A stretch of DNA of 64,000 bases from JALEVB01 sp022768265 (GTDB lineage: Bacteria; Bacillota_I; Bacilli_A; Erysipelotrichales; Erysipelotrichaceae): contig JAXFJE010000023.1 in assembly GCA_034168985.1 (NCBI GenBank), forward strand, positions 1 to 64,000, given 5' to 3'. The notes under the pieces were generated by a model. The model was not told where the DNA came from and made no database searches. It worked only from the letters and a program-made list of their open reading frames with translations. Positions 16,242-25,161 of this stretch are shown here, one piece after another. Made by a program: the position numbers and the translations under genes. The stretch's first letter is position 1. Every line of letters starts with the position of its first letter.

Positions 16242-18235
16242 TATCTAAAAGCGTATTGTTTCGCAAAATTCTTATTATTGCGATGGATCAAATAGCCAAT
16301 AATAAGAGCGAACACGATGACAGCGATCAAACCTGGCACAAAGCCTGTTCCTAAGCTACCCGTTGTGATCAACGTACCGATCTGATAGACGAAAAACGCA
16401 ACGGTATAACCTGTTCCTAGTTGTAAAGCAACACCACCTAGCAACCATTTCTTATCTTGCATTTCAGAGTTCATCGCTCCGATAGCGGCAAAACATGGTG
16501 GAGTAAATAAGTTGAACATCAAATATGCTAAGGCTGCAACTGCTGTTAAACCCATCGTAGCCGCTACCTCATTAGCGCCACTTACCAATACAAAGTCATC
16601 TACATTGATAAAGTTAGTTAATCCATACACGACCGCTAAGGTACCAACAACATTTTCCTTGGCAATAAATCCTGTAATCGCGGCTGCTGCTAATTGCCAT
16701 ACACCAAATCCTAAAGGAATCAACAAGATTGCAAATGGTGATGCGATGCTTGCTAGGATCGAAGTATGTTCCATTCCTTCTTCCACTAACTGTAATTGCC
16801 AATTAAAGCTTTGCATGATCTGTACGGTAGCGTTACATACCAAGATGATCGTTCCTGCTTTGATGATATAAGCTTTCGCTCTTTCTAACATCGAGATCGT
16901 TGCACGTTTGATGCTAGGCCATTTATATTCAGGCAATTCCATGATAAAGAATGATTTACGATATTTTTGTCCAGTGATCTTTAAGACCAATAAAGCTCCT
17001 AAAAAGACAAAGGCAATACCAACAAAATACATCAAAGTTCCAACCCATGAAGCATTATGGAAGAAAACCCCAGCGAATAAAGCAATAACTGGTAGCTTCG
17101 CTCCACAAGGCATGAATGGAGTCAACATTGCCGTCGTTCTTCTTTCACGTTCATTTTTGATCGTTCGACAAGCCATGATTCCTGGAATGGCACATCCTGT
17201 ACCAATGACCATCGGAATGATCGATTTACCTGATAAACCCACACGTTTGAAGATCGGATCCATGATCACACTAACTCTAGCCATATAACCACAGTCTTCT
17301 AACAAAGCAATCAAGAAATACATGACCATTACTAGTGGTAAAAAGCCCACAACGGCACCTACCCCACCAATGATTCCATCCACCAATAGCGCTTGCATAA
17401 ATGGTGAACTACCTTGGGTCATCAAACGCATCCATTCTTGGAAGTTTTCGATACCTACTGCTAAGCTATCGGCGATCCATGGTCCTAAACGCGCTTGCGA
17501 AATATCAAATACCAACCACATTACGATCGCAAACAAAGGAATCCCGATCCACTTGTTTGTAATGATGTTATCGATCTTATCCTGTTGATTAAACTCATTG
17601 GTCTTGATCTTACGCGTTTCTACTTTTTCAACTAATTTATTAACAAATTCAAAACGATTTCTATCTGCAGTTTCTACGGCATCTTTATCGTGCAAGTCGA
17701 TATCTTTTTGATGGTAAGGAGCATTGACTTTTTGGCCTTTCACCTTGATAACTTCTGCAATGACTTGTTTTAAGCCGTTATGTTCATTAGCTGTCGATAT
17801 CGTTTCTACTACTGGACAGCCTAACGCCTTACTTAAAGCTTCAACATTGATATGCGTATCTTTCTTATGATTGATATCACTTTTATTAAGCGCTATGACC
17901 ACAGGGATACCTAGTTCTAATAATTGGGTCGTAAAAAATAAGCTTCTGCTTAAATTAGTCGCATCAACGATGTTGATGATCACATCTGGTTTTTCATTTT
18001 TTACATAAGCACTGGTAATGCTTTCTTCACTGGTAAATGGTGACATTGAATATGCCCCTGGAAGATCTACGGCGATAAGCTCTTCATTTAAGCTATAAAA
18101 ACTTTTCTTGATCTTGCTTTCTTTACGTTCTACCGTAACCCCTGCCCAGTTACCAACTCGCTCATTTCTACCTGTTAAGGCATTAAACATCGTAGTCTTA
18201 CCACTATTAGGGTTTCCTGCGAATGCAATTCTCAT
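16241..18235 (-). CDS. feoB: Ferrous iron transporter FeoB
   Basis: This 664-residue inner-membrane Fe2+ transporter has an N-terminal G domain with G1 GNPNSGKT (7-14), switch region with VGNWAGVTVE, G3 DLPG and G4 NKSD. A helical spacer is followed by a membrane domain with two Gate motifs, including GTGCAIPGIMACRTIKN and the later FTPPCFA segment. The stop overlaps the start of the small Cys-rich gene. FeoA is 40 bases upstream. Length is slightly shorter than E. coli FeoB but complete. Confidence 0.97.
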   Translation of the reverse strand: MRIAFAGNPNSGKTTMFNALTGRNERVGNWAGVTVERKESKIKKSFYSLNEELIAVDLPGAYSMSPFTSEESITSAYVKNEKPDVIINIVDATNLSRSLFFTTQLLELGIPVVIALNKSDINHKKDTHINVEALSKALGCPVVETISTANEHNGLKQVIAEVIKVKGQKVNAPYHQKDIDLHDKDAVETADRNRFEFVNKLVEKVETRKIKTNEFNQQDKIDNIITNKWIGIPLFAIVMWLVFDISQARLGPWIADSLAVGIENFQEWMRLMTQGSSPFMQALLVDGIIGGVGAVVGFLPLVMVMYFLIALLEDCGYMARVSVIMDPIFKRVGLSGKSIIPMVIGTGCAIPGIMACRTIKNERERRTTAMLTPFMPCGAKLPVIALFAGVFFHNASWVGTLMYFVGIAFVFLGALLVLKITGQKYRKSFFIMELPEYKWPSIKRATISMLERAKAYIIKAGTIILVCNATVQIMQSFNWQLQLVEEGMEHTSILASIASPFAILLIPLGFGVWQLAAAAITGFIAKENVVGTLAVVYGLTNFINVDDFVLVSGANEVAATMGLTAVAALAYLMFNLFTPPCFAAIGAMNSEMQDKKWLLGGVALQLGTGYTVAFFVYQIGTLITTGSLGTGFVPGLIAVIVFALIIGYLIHRNNKNFAKQYAFR

Positions 18236-18275
18236 AAAACACTTTCCCTCCTATAATGTCAGCTTGATAAACCTA

Positions 18276-18491
18276 TCAAATAAGGATCAATTCAGCAATT
18301 TCATTATCAATGTTATAGCGGGCATCTTTGATAGACACGACAAAATTACGACTCTTCTTAGAAATGATCGTTATTTTTTCTCCGCTGTAGCATCCTAATG
18401 TAAATAAAAAATCTTTTAATTCTTCATCATCGATCATGATATCTTTGATCGTATATTCCTTTTGTATCTCTCCTTGTGATAAATTCATCAT
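18276..18491 (-). CDS. feoA: Ferrous iron transport protein FeoA
   Basis: This 71-residue SH3-like cytosolic protein supports FeoB. The LGCYSGEKITIISK segment and the C-terminal NIDNEIAELI pattern fit FeoA. Two adjacent ATG codons follow GGGAGG. The second (18488) has the better 7-base spacing and may be the true start. It is the first gene of the feo operon and is controlled by the palindromes at 18516-18531 and 18574-18589. Confidence 0.88.
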   Translation of the reverse strand: MMNLSQGEIQKEYTIKDIMIDDEELKDFLFTLGCYSGEKITIISKKSRNFVVSIKDARYNIDNEIAELILI

Positions 18492-18515
18492 TATTCCTCC
18501 CTTTGGCCCAAGAGC

Positions 18516-18531
18516 GTTAGTTTTGCCTAAC
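18516..18531. promoter_or_regulatory. Operator copy B at the feo transcription start
   Basis: The minus strand reads GTTAG-GCAAAA-CTAAC. It has the same 16-bp length and outer arms as the GTTAGC-N4-GCTAAC sites, with changed inner bases. It covers about +1 to +16 of the feo transcript, so occupancy should repress. Confidence 0.6.
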
Positions 18532-18538
18532 TACAAGT

Positions 18539-18566
18539 AGTATATCACTTTATGCAAACATGTCAA
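18539..18566 (-). promoter_or_regulatory. Promoter of the feo operon
   Basis: On the minus strand TTGACA (18566-18561), 16 bases, and TATACT (18544-18539) preceded by TGA, an extended -10. Predicted start is near 18532, about 40 bases ahead of feoA. Confidence 0.75.
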
Positions 18567-18573
18567 TATAAAA

Positions 18574-18589
18574 GTTAGCTTCCGCTAAC
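18574..18589. promoter_or_regulatory. Operator copy A upstream of the feo promoter
   Basis: GTTAGC-TTCC-GCTAAC is a perfect 6-bp-arm palindrome 8 bases upstream of the -35 box. The same GTTAGC-N4-GCTAAC element occurs twice at 45093-45129. A DtxR/MntR/IdeR-like or other iron regulator is the likely ligand, inferred from the feo context. Confidence 0.65.
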
Positions 18590-18656
18590 ATTTCTGACTA
18601 TTTCTTATTTTTTGTTCTAGGTTTATAATAAAAATATAGAAAGACAAAGGTTTATC

Positions 18657-19874
18657 ATGCAAACAAAGAATGCTTTTTTTATTACCATCACTATCAGTAT
18701 CTTAACGATCCTGCTTAATCAGCTCAATGCTTGGCATATTAGTTATCCTATCTCATTTTTGATCATCATTGCGATCAGTTTTATCAGCATCTACATTCAA
18801 AAACAGATCGATAAGAATACTTTAGAAAATAAGCCTAATTTTTACAATTTAGACATTTTAAAATATATCTGTGCTGTTTTGATCATGATCTTGCATTTAA
18901 GGCCTTTTCATTACTCTTTATATCCTGATGTAGATTTTGCCCTAAACAATATCATCACCCGCATCTGTGTGCCCGTCTTTTTTATGATCACTGGCTACTT
19001 TGTTGCCAAAAAAGAGCATAATGATCCAAAGTATATCAATAACTACTGCAAGAAGATGATCCCGCTATATTTGATATATAGCTTAGCCTATCTTCCGATC
19101 CTTATTTCTTTTGCCTACGATAATCGCTTGTTCGTAATGAGCTATATCCAACAGATCCCTCACTTTTTACTGCTTCCTTTATTGGTCGTGGGTTATCCTT
19201 TGGTGATGTTCATCGCATTGATCTATTCCGGTATCTATTATCATCTTTGGTATTTCCCAGCGGTCATGCTTTCTTTATGGACGCTTAGTAAGTGGAAAAA
19301 ACATTTTGATATGCGTTATCTGCTTTTGATCTCATTTATTTTATTGCTATTTGGGGCCACAGAAACATATTATGGGGTTTTGCCTTTAACTTTTACGCAA
19401 ATCATCGATTTCTATTTTAAGATCTTCATCACAACTAGAAATTTCTTATTTTTCGGCCTTTTCTATACCGTTTTAGGATATTATGTAGGCAGCAAAGATA
19501 AACTATATACCCATCATTGCTTTATTGCTTTGATCATTTGTGGTTTCTTATTGTCCTTTGAAGCAATCTTCTTACGTTATACCGATCGGCTTAACAGTAA
19601 CATCTTGCTTTCTTGCATTCCTTTTACCTACTTTTTATTCGTAAGCACGATCTTCATTTCCCAAAAAACTACCAAGATTGCTTTTGCTTTCCGCGATCAT
19701 TCCAAATATTATTATCTTGTACACCCAATGATCATTTATTTGATGATCAGATTGGGCGTCATCGATCACTATACTTCTCCTTATGTCCAAATCTTATTGA
19801 TTTGGGTATGTACGCATATCTTGTCCTTGATCTTAGCAAAGATCAAAAAACATCATCGCGATTGGCCAATCTAA
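18657..19874 (+). CDS. Acyltransferase-3 family membrane protein
   Basis: This 405-residue protein has about ten membrane helices. It has the family-type start LDILKYICAVLIMILHLRPF (about 63-82) with the conserved His, then RICVPVFFMITGYF. Such enzymes transfer acyl groups to sugars of surface polysaccharides or other cell-envelope targets. The substrate cannot be told from sequence. RBS AAAGG precedes ATG 18657. It is a single-gene unit ending at a strong hairpin shared with the convergent sugar kinase gene. A TATAAT is present at 18624-18629 without a clear -35. Confidence 0.85.
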   Translation: MQTKNAFFITITISILTILLNQLNAWHISYPISFLIIIAISFISIYIQKQIDKNTLENKPNFYNLDILKYICAVLIMILHLRPFHYSLYPDVDFALNNIITRICVPVFFMITGYFVAKKEHNDPKYINNYCKKMIPLYLIYSLAYLPILISFAYDNRLFVMSYIQQIPHFLLLPLLVVGYPLVMFIALIYSGIYYHLWYFPAVMLSLWTLSKWKKHFDMRYLLLISFILLLFGATETYYGVLPLTFTQIIDFYFKIFITTRNFLFFGLFYTVLGYYVGSKDKLYTHHCFIALIICGFLLSFEAIFLRYTDRLNSNILLSCIPFTYFLFVSTIFISQKTTKIAFAFRDHSKYYYLVHPMIIYLMIRLGVIDHYTSPYVQILLIWVCTHILSLILAKIKKHHRDWPI

Positions 19875-19878
19875 AAAT

Positions 19879-19915
19879 AATACCTATTAGCTTGCTAAGC
19901 TAATAGGTATTTTCA
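19879..19915. terminator. Bidirectional terminator between convergent genes
   Basis: A 15-bp perfect stem (19879-19893 with 19897-19911) with a 3-base loop has T-rich sequence on both sides. It serves the acyltransferase gene (+) and the kinase gene (-). Confidence 0.88.
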
Positions 19916-20878
19916 TTATTTGGTGAATTCAGCAATTGTTTTATGATCGGCTAAAGAAGCTAGGGCTCCTTTGACCGTGGTCATATATGCTGCATAAACA
20001 CTAGCAAAACTTAAATAAGATTGTAGATCTTCTTTAGTAATAGTTGTTAGATCCTTAGGTTGATCTTCTAATAAACGATATAAGAAAGCGCCGATGAAAG
20101 TATCCCCTGCTCCAGTTGTATCAATTGCTTTTACTTTATAAGCTGGTTGAGCAATATGAAACTCACGAGTAAAGATTTCTGAGCCTTGAGAGCCTTTGGT
20201 ATAAATCAGCATTTGACAATTACCTTTTAATATCTGATCTTTCGCAACATTGATATCATCGCTATCGCAGATGAAATTTAGCTCTTCATCAGCTATTTTG
20301 ACAATATGCGCATATTTCATAAATTCCCATACTGTTTGCTTTAGGGACGCTTTATCTGGCCACAAAGAAAATCGCAAATTAGGATCGAAACTGATCCAAA
20401 TATTTTTTTGCATGGCAAGCTCTAGCAATTTGACATGAGCTTGGCGCATTGGGGATGGCACTAGATCAACACTGCAAAAATGCACGATCTTGACATCATC
20501 CAAGCACCTTTCATCAACATCATCTGGCCCATATGCCAGATCGGCAGCTGTTTTACGATAGAATTTAAAATCCCTATTTCCTTCACTATCAAGCGATACA
20601 AAAGCCAAGGAAGTATCATAATCTGCATGTTGTTTGACATATGCTGTATCGATATTTTGAGCTTGCATGCACGCCAGCAAATAATCTCCAAAAGCATCCT
20701 TGCCTAGCTGAGTCAAGATCTTAGCTTGGCCTCCAAGCTTTGCCACAGCTCCTGCAACATTAGCGGGAGCACCTCCAGCCGCTTTTTCAAAACTAACAAC
20801 ATCTTTCAACTTACAATTATTTTGTTGGGGAATAAAATCGATCAACGCTTCCCCGATGACACATAACGCTTTTTTCAT
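19916..20878 (-). CDS. PfkB-family carbohydrate kinase (fructokinase-like)
   Basis: This 320-residue cytosolic sugar kinase has the ribokinase/PfkB signatures GGAPANVAGAVAKLGG near residue 38 and the ATP/catalytic motif DTTGAGDTFIGAFLY near residue 253. The overall pattern (GEALIDFIP start, FDPNLR, Asp in AGD as base) fits fructokinases that make fructose-6-phosphate. Other 2-keto sugars are possible. The frame is open from 20893, but GAAGAGG lies 6 bases before ATG 20878, so that start is preferred. It is monocistronic. Confidence 0.88.
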   Translation of the reverse strand: MKKALCVIGEALIDFIPQQNNCKLKDVVSFEKAAGGAPANVAGAVAKLGGQAKILTQLGKDAFGDYLLACMQAQNIDTAYVKQHADYDTSLAFVSLDSEGNRDFKFYRKTAADLAYGPDDVDERCLDDVKIVHFCSVDLVPSPMRQAHVKLLELAMQKNIWISFDPNLRFSLWPDKASLKQTVWEFMKYAHIVKIADEELNFICDSDDINVAKDQILKGNCQMLIYTKGSQGSEIFTREFHIAQPAYKVKAIDTTGAGDTFIGAFLYRLLEDQPKDLTTITKEDLQSYLSFASVYAAYMTTVKGALASLADHKTIAEFTK

Positions 20879-21001
20879 CTTAGACCTCTTCATTTCTTTA
20901 AATTTATTTTAGCTCATAACGATAAATATGCAAATATTTTAGTTTACGCTAACGATAATTCTAAATTATGTTATAATTTAACCAATATAAGGATGAATGA
21001 T

Positions 21002-21673
21002 ATGCAAAAAGATTTACAAGAAACAACGACTAAGGTATCTAGTGAAGAGCTTGCACAGATCTTAGCAGAAAATGAACAAACTAAAGATACCAAAGTAATA
21101 AATAAAAAACCCGCGATGAGCAAATCGTTGATGGAACTATATGGATTACACACGCCTACCAGCATGATCTTAGATTATATCAGCAATCGGAAAGCATTTA
21201 ATAATCGCTTAGCGCTTGCGGTATTTCTTTTTATTATTTCTATCGTACCATTAATAATCATGGAAAATGTTTTTTATCTAGAAAGTCTGGGGCTTTTGAT
21301 CATGGTCTTTATGATCTTTGCCGGGATCATCTTGATTACCAAAGGTAAAAATCTAGTCAAGAATGACCACAATCTTTTGCTGAACCTAGAACTTAGCGAA
21401 GCCGATTATGAATTGGTCAGCAATGAATATGAAAAATGGCAAAAACAAACTAGCAATCGCACCATCATCGCAATCTCGCTATTTATCCTAGGCGTTTTTA
21501 CCCCTATGATCGTTGAAGATATCTTTTTCGATTTTTATTTATTAAATGAAGGTTTGGCGGACAGCTCCTTATTTGTCATGGTCGCTAGCGGGGTTTACTT
21601 ATTGCTGTATCAACACCTAAATGTTGGGGTATTCAAAAAATTATTGAAAGCTAATCAACGCAAGAACTATTAA
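21002..21673 (+). CDS. Uncharacterised four-helix membrane protein
   Basis: I do not recognise this 223-residue protein. It has a hydrophilic N-terminus of about 70 residues rich in Glu/Lys, then two hydrophobic helices (about 71-115). A cytosolic-looking charged linker (about 116-155) and two more helices (about 158-210) follow. The KPAMSKSLMELYGLHTPTSM stretch before the first helix is a possible short motif. Two in-frame ATGs exist. AAGG is 8 bases before ATG 21002 but abuts the one at 20993, so 21002 is preferred. It stands alone with its own terminator. Confidence 0.7.
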   Translation: MQKDLQETTTKVSSEELAQILAENEQTKDTKVINKKPAMSKSLMELYGLHTPTSMILDYISNRKAFNNRLALAVFLFIISIVPLIIMENVFYLESLGLLIMVFMIFAGIILITKGKNLVKNDHNLLLNLELSEADYELVSNEYEKWQKQTSNRTIIAISLFILGVFTPMIVEDIFFDFYLLNEGLADSSLFVMVASGVYLLLYQHLNVGVFKKLLKANQRKNY

Positions 21674-21696
21674 AAGATGCTTAGCATCTTTTTTTA
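21673..21696 (+). terminator. Terminator of the membrane protein gene
   Basis: AAAGATGC (21673-21680) pairs with GCATCTTT (21684-21691) around a TTA loop, then T's to 21695. Confidence 0.85.
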
Positions 21697-21699
21697 TTG

Positions 21700-21727
21700 C
21701 TTAAAAAAACCTTGCCTAAGCAAGGTT
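21700..21727 (-). terminator. Terminator at the end of prmC
   Basis: An 8-bp stem (21708-21715 with 21720-21727) is followed on the minus strand by a run of seven T's. The prmC stop codon lies in the loop. Confidence 0.85.
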
Positions 21728-22570
21728 AAAATATACAAACAACATCCGATCTTTTCCATTGATATCTTTAAGGATCTCATAGGTTGCATCTGGACAATAT
21801 TTTTGAATTTCTTGTTCTAAAGCTAAGAATTGATTATAACCAATCTCAAAAGCCATGAAACTACGTGGTTTCAATAATTTATGACAATTTTTTAAGATGG
21901 TACGATAGAAATCTAAACCATCGCTGCCGCCAAATAAAGCAACATGCGGTTCATGATCGACAACTTCCGTTTCTAACTTCTCATCATTAGGGATATATGG
22001 AGGATTAGACACCAAGATATCTACCTGCATGTTTTGCGCGATAAATGGTTGTAACATATCTCCTACCATGAAATTAACTTTGGCCTCATTAGCTTGCGCA
22101 TTGTGTTTAGCTACGGCAATAGCTGCTTCACTGATATCGCTAGCATACATATCCATGCTATCTTCTTCTTTTTTCAAAGAAATAGCGATGGCCCCACTAC
22201 CAGTACCAACATCGATGGCCGTCACTTGCTGATCTTTGAAATATTGATCTTTGCGCGCTAAGATCTGAGCTACTAATTCTTCAGTTTCATAGCGAGGGAT
22301 CAAGACATCTTCATTGACCTTAAATTTATAGCCATAAAACCATGAATACCCCAAGATATGTGCCAATGGTTCATGATTCAAGATACGTTTTAATCCAGCT
22401 TGAAATTGCGCATATAAGGCTGCAGGCATTTCTTCATCAAATTGCATATATAGATTATACTTTTCCATATTAGCAATCTCAAACAGATAGCTCATAACCG
22501 TTTCACTAGGAATGCCTTGAGCCATACAAGCTTGTTTAGCTTGATGAACAGCTTGATTAAAAGTCGTCAT
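21716..22570 (-). CDS. prmC: Release factor glutamine methyltransferase PrmC
   Basis: This 284-residue SAM-dependent methyltransferase modifies the GGQ glutamine of peptide release factors. The SAM motif DVGTGSGAIAISL (about 118-130) and the catalytic SNPPYIP (about 186-192) are present, with the N-terminal helical substrate domain before them. It starts one base after the prfA stop, with AGAGG inside the end of prfA. This is the usual prfA-prmC pair. Confidence 0.95.
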   Translation of the reverse strand: MTTFNQAVHQAKQACMAQGIPSETVMSYLFEIANMEKYNLYMQFDEEMPAALYAQFQAGLKRILNHEPLAHILGYSWFYGYKFKVNEDVLIPRYETEELVAQILARKDQYFKDQQVTAIDVGTGSGAIAISLKKEEDSMDMYASDISEAAIAVAKHNAQANEAKVNFMVGDMLQPFIAQNMQVDILVSNPPYIPNDEKLETEVVDHEPHVALFGGSDGLDFYRTILKNCHKLLKPRSFMAFEIGYNQFLALEQEIQKYCPDATYEILKDINGKDRMLFVYFNLA

Positions 22571-22571
22571 A

Positions 22572-23642
22572 TTATGCCTCTTTTAAACGTTGCTTTTGTT
22601 CTTCCGCCAATAAGCCCGCAATGATATCTTCCATCTTACCTTCCATGATACGATCTAGTTGGGTAATGGTCAAACCAATACGATGATCGGTAACACGATT
22701 TTGAGGATAGTTATAGGTACGAATTTTTTCTGAACGATCTCCTGTTCCTAGTTTCGCTCTTCTTTCCTTACCTTCTTGTTCTTCCTTAATTCTTTGCATT
22801 TCTTCATATACACGTGATCTGATCAAACGTAAGGCTGTTTCTCTATTTTCAATTTGGCTACGTCCTTCTTGACAGTTGACCGTGATACCTGTAGGAACAT
22901 GGACGATACGAACAGCGCTGTCGGTCTTATTGATATGTTGTCCGCCTGCCCCGCTGGCACGATGAGTTTCGATCGTTAGATCGCTCATTGGGATCTCGAT
23001 ATCTTCATCTTCAGCTTCTGGCTGGCATAATACCGTTGCCGTTGAGGTATGGATTCGTCCTTGGGTTTCGGTCTTAGGTACCCTTTGTACACGGTGAGCA
23101 CCTGATTCAAATTTTAGTTCACGATAAACATCGGTACCTTTAACGGCAAAAATGATTTGTGAAAAGCCACCAGCTTCCGATTCGCTAGCTTCCAACAATT
23201 GCACTTTCCATCCTCTTGATTCAGCATATTTACAATACATACGATATAGGTCGCCCGCAAAGATATTACCTTCATCGCCCCCGGCACCACCACGGATTTC
23301 CATGATGACATTATGATCATCATTAGGATCTTTTGGTATCAATAAGTATTGGATATGTTCTAGTAATTCAGCTTTTTTAGGTTCTAGCTCTTCTAGCTCC
23401 ATCTTAGCCATTTCTTTTAGCTCTTCATCATGTTCTTTCAACATTTCATGAGCTTGTTCCAAATTGCTATTGATATTCTTTAAATTTTCATAAGCATCGA
23501 CGATTTGTTTGATCGAAGCTTGTTCTTTAGCTAATTTAGCCATTTCTTTAGGTTTGCTGATGATCTCATCGCTAATCATCAGATCATTAATTTCATTATA
23601 ACGATTTTCATATTCTTGTAGTTTTTCGATCAATGCATCCAT
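22572..23642 (-). CDS. prfA: Peptide chain release factor 1
   Basis: This 356-residue protein decodes UAA/UAG stop codons and triggers peptide release. The GGQ motif is in GAGGQHINKTDSAVRI (about 228-243) and the codon-recognition PxT-like motif lies in the preceding domain (AEDEDIEIP region). Length is standard. GGAGG lies 8 bases before ATG 23642. It lies between tdk and prmC, a classic Bacillota order. Confidence 0.97.
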   Translation of the reverse strand: MDALIEKLQEYENRYNEINDLMISDEIISKPKEMAKLAKEQASIKQIVDAYENLKNINSNLEQAHEMLKEHDEELKEMAKMELEELEPKKAELLEHIQYLLIPKDPNDDHNVIMEIRGGAGGDEGNIFAGDLYRMYCKYAESRGWKVQLLEASESEAGGFSQIIFAVKGTDVYRELKFESGAHRVQRVPKTETQGRIHTSTATVLCQPEAEDEDIEIPMSDLTIETHRASGAGGQHINKTDSAVRIVHVPTGITVNCQEGRSQIENRETALRLIRSRVYEEMQRIKEEQEGKERRAKLGTGDRSEKIRTYNYPQNRVTDHRIGLTITQLDRIMEGKMEDIIAGLLAEEQKQRLKEA

Positions 23643-23647
23643 ATTGC

Positions 23648-24256
23648 TTACCTCCTTTTTAATCTACTTGGCTTATCACTAATTTCATGACAATGACGAC
23701 ATCTAGCTTCATAGGCCTCACTTGCCCCAACCAAGACCAATGGATCATTCCAACTTGCTGGTTTGCCATTGACCAAACGCTGCGTTCTCGTAGCTGGTGC
23801 GCCACAACAATTACATACGGCCGTTAGCTTGGTAACAAATTCTGCTTTGGTGATCAAGATAGCCATCATGCCAAATGGTTCCCCGCGAAAATCACAATCT
23901 AAACCGGCGATGATCACACGTTTCCCTTCACTAGCTAGTATATCACAAACTTCTACGATATCTTCATCAAAAAATTGTACTTCATCGATAGCGACGACAT
24001 CAACGCTGCTATCAACCTGTTCTAAGATCTTGCTAGCCTTATCTACCACGATCGAATCGACCTTGCTGCCGGCATGTGATACTACCATCGTATCACTATA
24101 ACGATTATCGACCTTAGGCTTGAAGACCATGATCTTCTTTTTAGCAAATTCTAAGACCTTGATCCTTCGAATCAATTCTTCGGTCTTACCTGCAAACATA
24201 CATCCAGCAATTACTTCTACCCAACCTGGACGATATTGATTATACATCATGCTCAT
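23648..24256 (-). CDS. tdk: Thymidine kinase
   Basis: This 202-residue type II thymidine kinase salvages thymidine to dTMP. It has the P-loop GCMFAGKTEELIRR (about 18-31), the DEVQFFD motif (about 95-101) and the zinc-binding cysteines of the lasso domain (CNCCGAP and CRHCHE). It is complete and sits 5 bases upstream of prfA. Confidence 0.96.
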   Translation of the reverse strand: MSMMYNQYRPGWVEVIAGCMFAGKTEELIRRIKVLEFAKKKIMVFKPKVDNRYSDTMVVSHAGSKVDSIVVDKASKILEQVDSSVDVVAIDEVQFFDEDIVEVCDILASEGKRVIIAGLDCDFRGEPFGMMAILITKAEFVTKLTAVCNCCGAPATRTQRLVNGKPASWNDPLVLVGASEAYEARCRHCHEISDKPSRLKRR

Positions 24257-24272
24257 AAATTATCCCTCACGC

Positions 24273-24300
24273 TAAAAAAAATAAGGATTTGCATCCTTAT
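24273..24300 (-). terminator. Terminator after rpmE
   Basis: ATAAGGAT pairs with ATCCTTAT (24281-24288 with 24293-24300), followed on the minus strand by eight T's. It directly abuts the rpmE stop. Since tdk-prfA-prmC have no obvious own promoter, this may be a partial terminator that keeps ribosomal protein expression higher. Confidence 0.8.
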
Positions 24301-24503
24301 TATTTAAGTCCATATTTCTTATTGAACTTTTCAACACGACCTTGAGCAGCCGCAAAACGTTGTCTTCCAGTAAAGAATGGATGGCAATTTGAACAAGTAT
24401 CTACCTTGATTTCTTTCTTTGTTGATCCTGATTCAAATTCAGCTCCGCAACTAGTGCAAATAACTTTACATTTGTTGTATTCTGGATGAATTCCTTTTTT
24501 CAT
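24300..24503 (-). CDS. rpmE: 50S ribosomal protein L31
   Basis: This 67-residue ribosomal protein is of the zinc-binding L31 type. Cysteines CTSC (about 15-18) and CSNC (about 36-39) form the zinc site. The TGRQRFAAAQGRVEKFNKKY tail matches the family. It is followed by its own terminator and then tdk. Confidence 0.96.
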   Translation of the reverse strand: MKKGIHPEYNKCKVICTSCGAEFESGSTKKEIKVDTCSNCHPFFTGRQRFAAAQGRVEKFNKKYGLK

Positions 24504-24565
24504 TTTTTTCTCCCTTCCGCCTTAAACATACAAGCGTGCTTAAAGTAAGGCTTAAATGCCTAAAT

Positions 24566-24594
24566 ATAATATCATTACTTTCTATTTTACGCAA
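24566..24594 (-). promoter_or_regulatory. Promoter of rpmE-tdk-prfA-prmC
   Basis: On the minus strand TTGCGT (24594-24589), 17 bases, TATTAT (24571-24566). The leader before rpmE contains a small inverted repeat (AGGCATTTAAGCCT). Confidence 0.6.
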
Positions 24595-25161
24595 CTATAA
24601 ATTAAACATAATTGCTGATAAACGCTGCGTGATTTCTTTAAACAATTTGCTATGAGGATCGATATAAGCTTTCACATCGATGATCCTTGCCGTATTGATA
24701 TATTTGGCATCATTTAAAAATAAAACTGATGGTTTATTCATACCTTTGATCAAGCCCAAACGAAACAAATTCTTCTTCCCACGAGGATTAACCAAAGGAT
24801 CATAAGCATTTTGATATTGGATCATATTGCTAGTCATCGGCACGATCAAAGCTTTCTTTTGACAAAAAGACATTACCAAACCAAAATGCTGATAACCAAT
24901 CTCATTTAAATAAGCCTGACCAAAATCAATAAAACAAATATTACCAACCTCGACATTGATCCCAAACTTTTCACACGAGATCCCGTCTTTCCTCAACAAC
25001 CAATTAGCTTCGGAGATCATATTATAATCGACATTTTTTTGATCGATACCATCATATACGATCCTTTTACAATTTAAATAATTATGCCATGCATGGTCTT
25101 CCACAAAGATCCCTTTTGGTAATTGTCCACCTAAGATCTGTTCGATATTATTATAATTCAT
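24595..25161 (-). CDS. Orphan MazF/PemK-like protein
   Basis: This 188-residue protein has a C-terminal half that looks like the MazF/PemK endoribonuclease fold. It starts with VGNICFIDFGQ, has a hydrophobic LIVPMTSN strand and ends with SVLFLNDAKYINTARIIDV, resembling the SVILLEQIRTIDKQRL strand-helix of MazF. An extra N-terminal region of about 70 residues is unlike classical toxins. No antitoxin-sized gene is adjacent, so this is not an ordinary toxin-antitoxin pair. ATG 25161 follows AAGGAGG by 7 bases (a TTG lies at 25164). That Shine-Dalgarno sequence is buried in the hairpin at 25166-25196. Assignment is by pattern and uncertain. Confidence 0.55.
   Translation of the reverse strand: MNYNNIEQILGGQLPKGIFVEDHAWHNYLNCKRIVYDGIDQKNVDYNMISEANWLLRKDGISCEKFGINVEVGNICFIDFGQAYLNEIGYQHFGLVMSFCQKKALIVPMTSNMIQYQNAYDPLVNPRGKKNLFRLGLIKGMNKPSVLFLNDAKYINTARIIDVKAYIDPHSKLFKEITQRLSAIMFNL

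Noticed and set aside
24595..25161. A complete type II toxin-antitoxin pair
   Set aside because: Only a MazF-like candidate is present. The flanking genes are rpmE and a TagO-like enzyme, with no room for an antitoxin gene.
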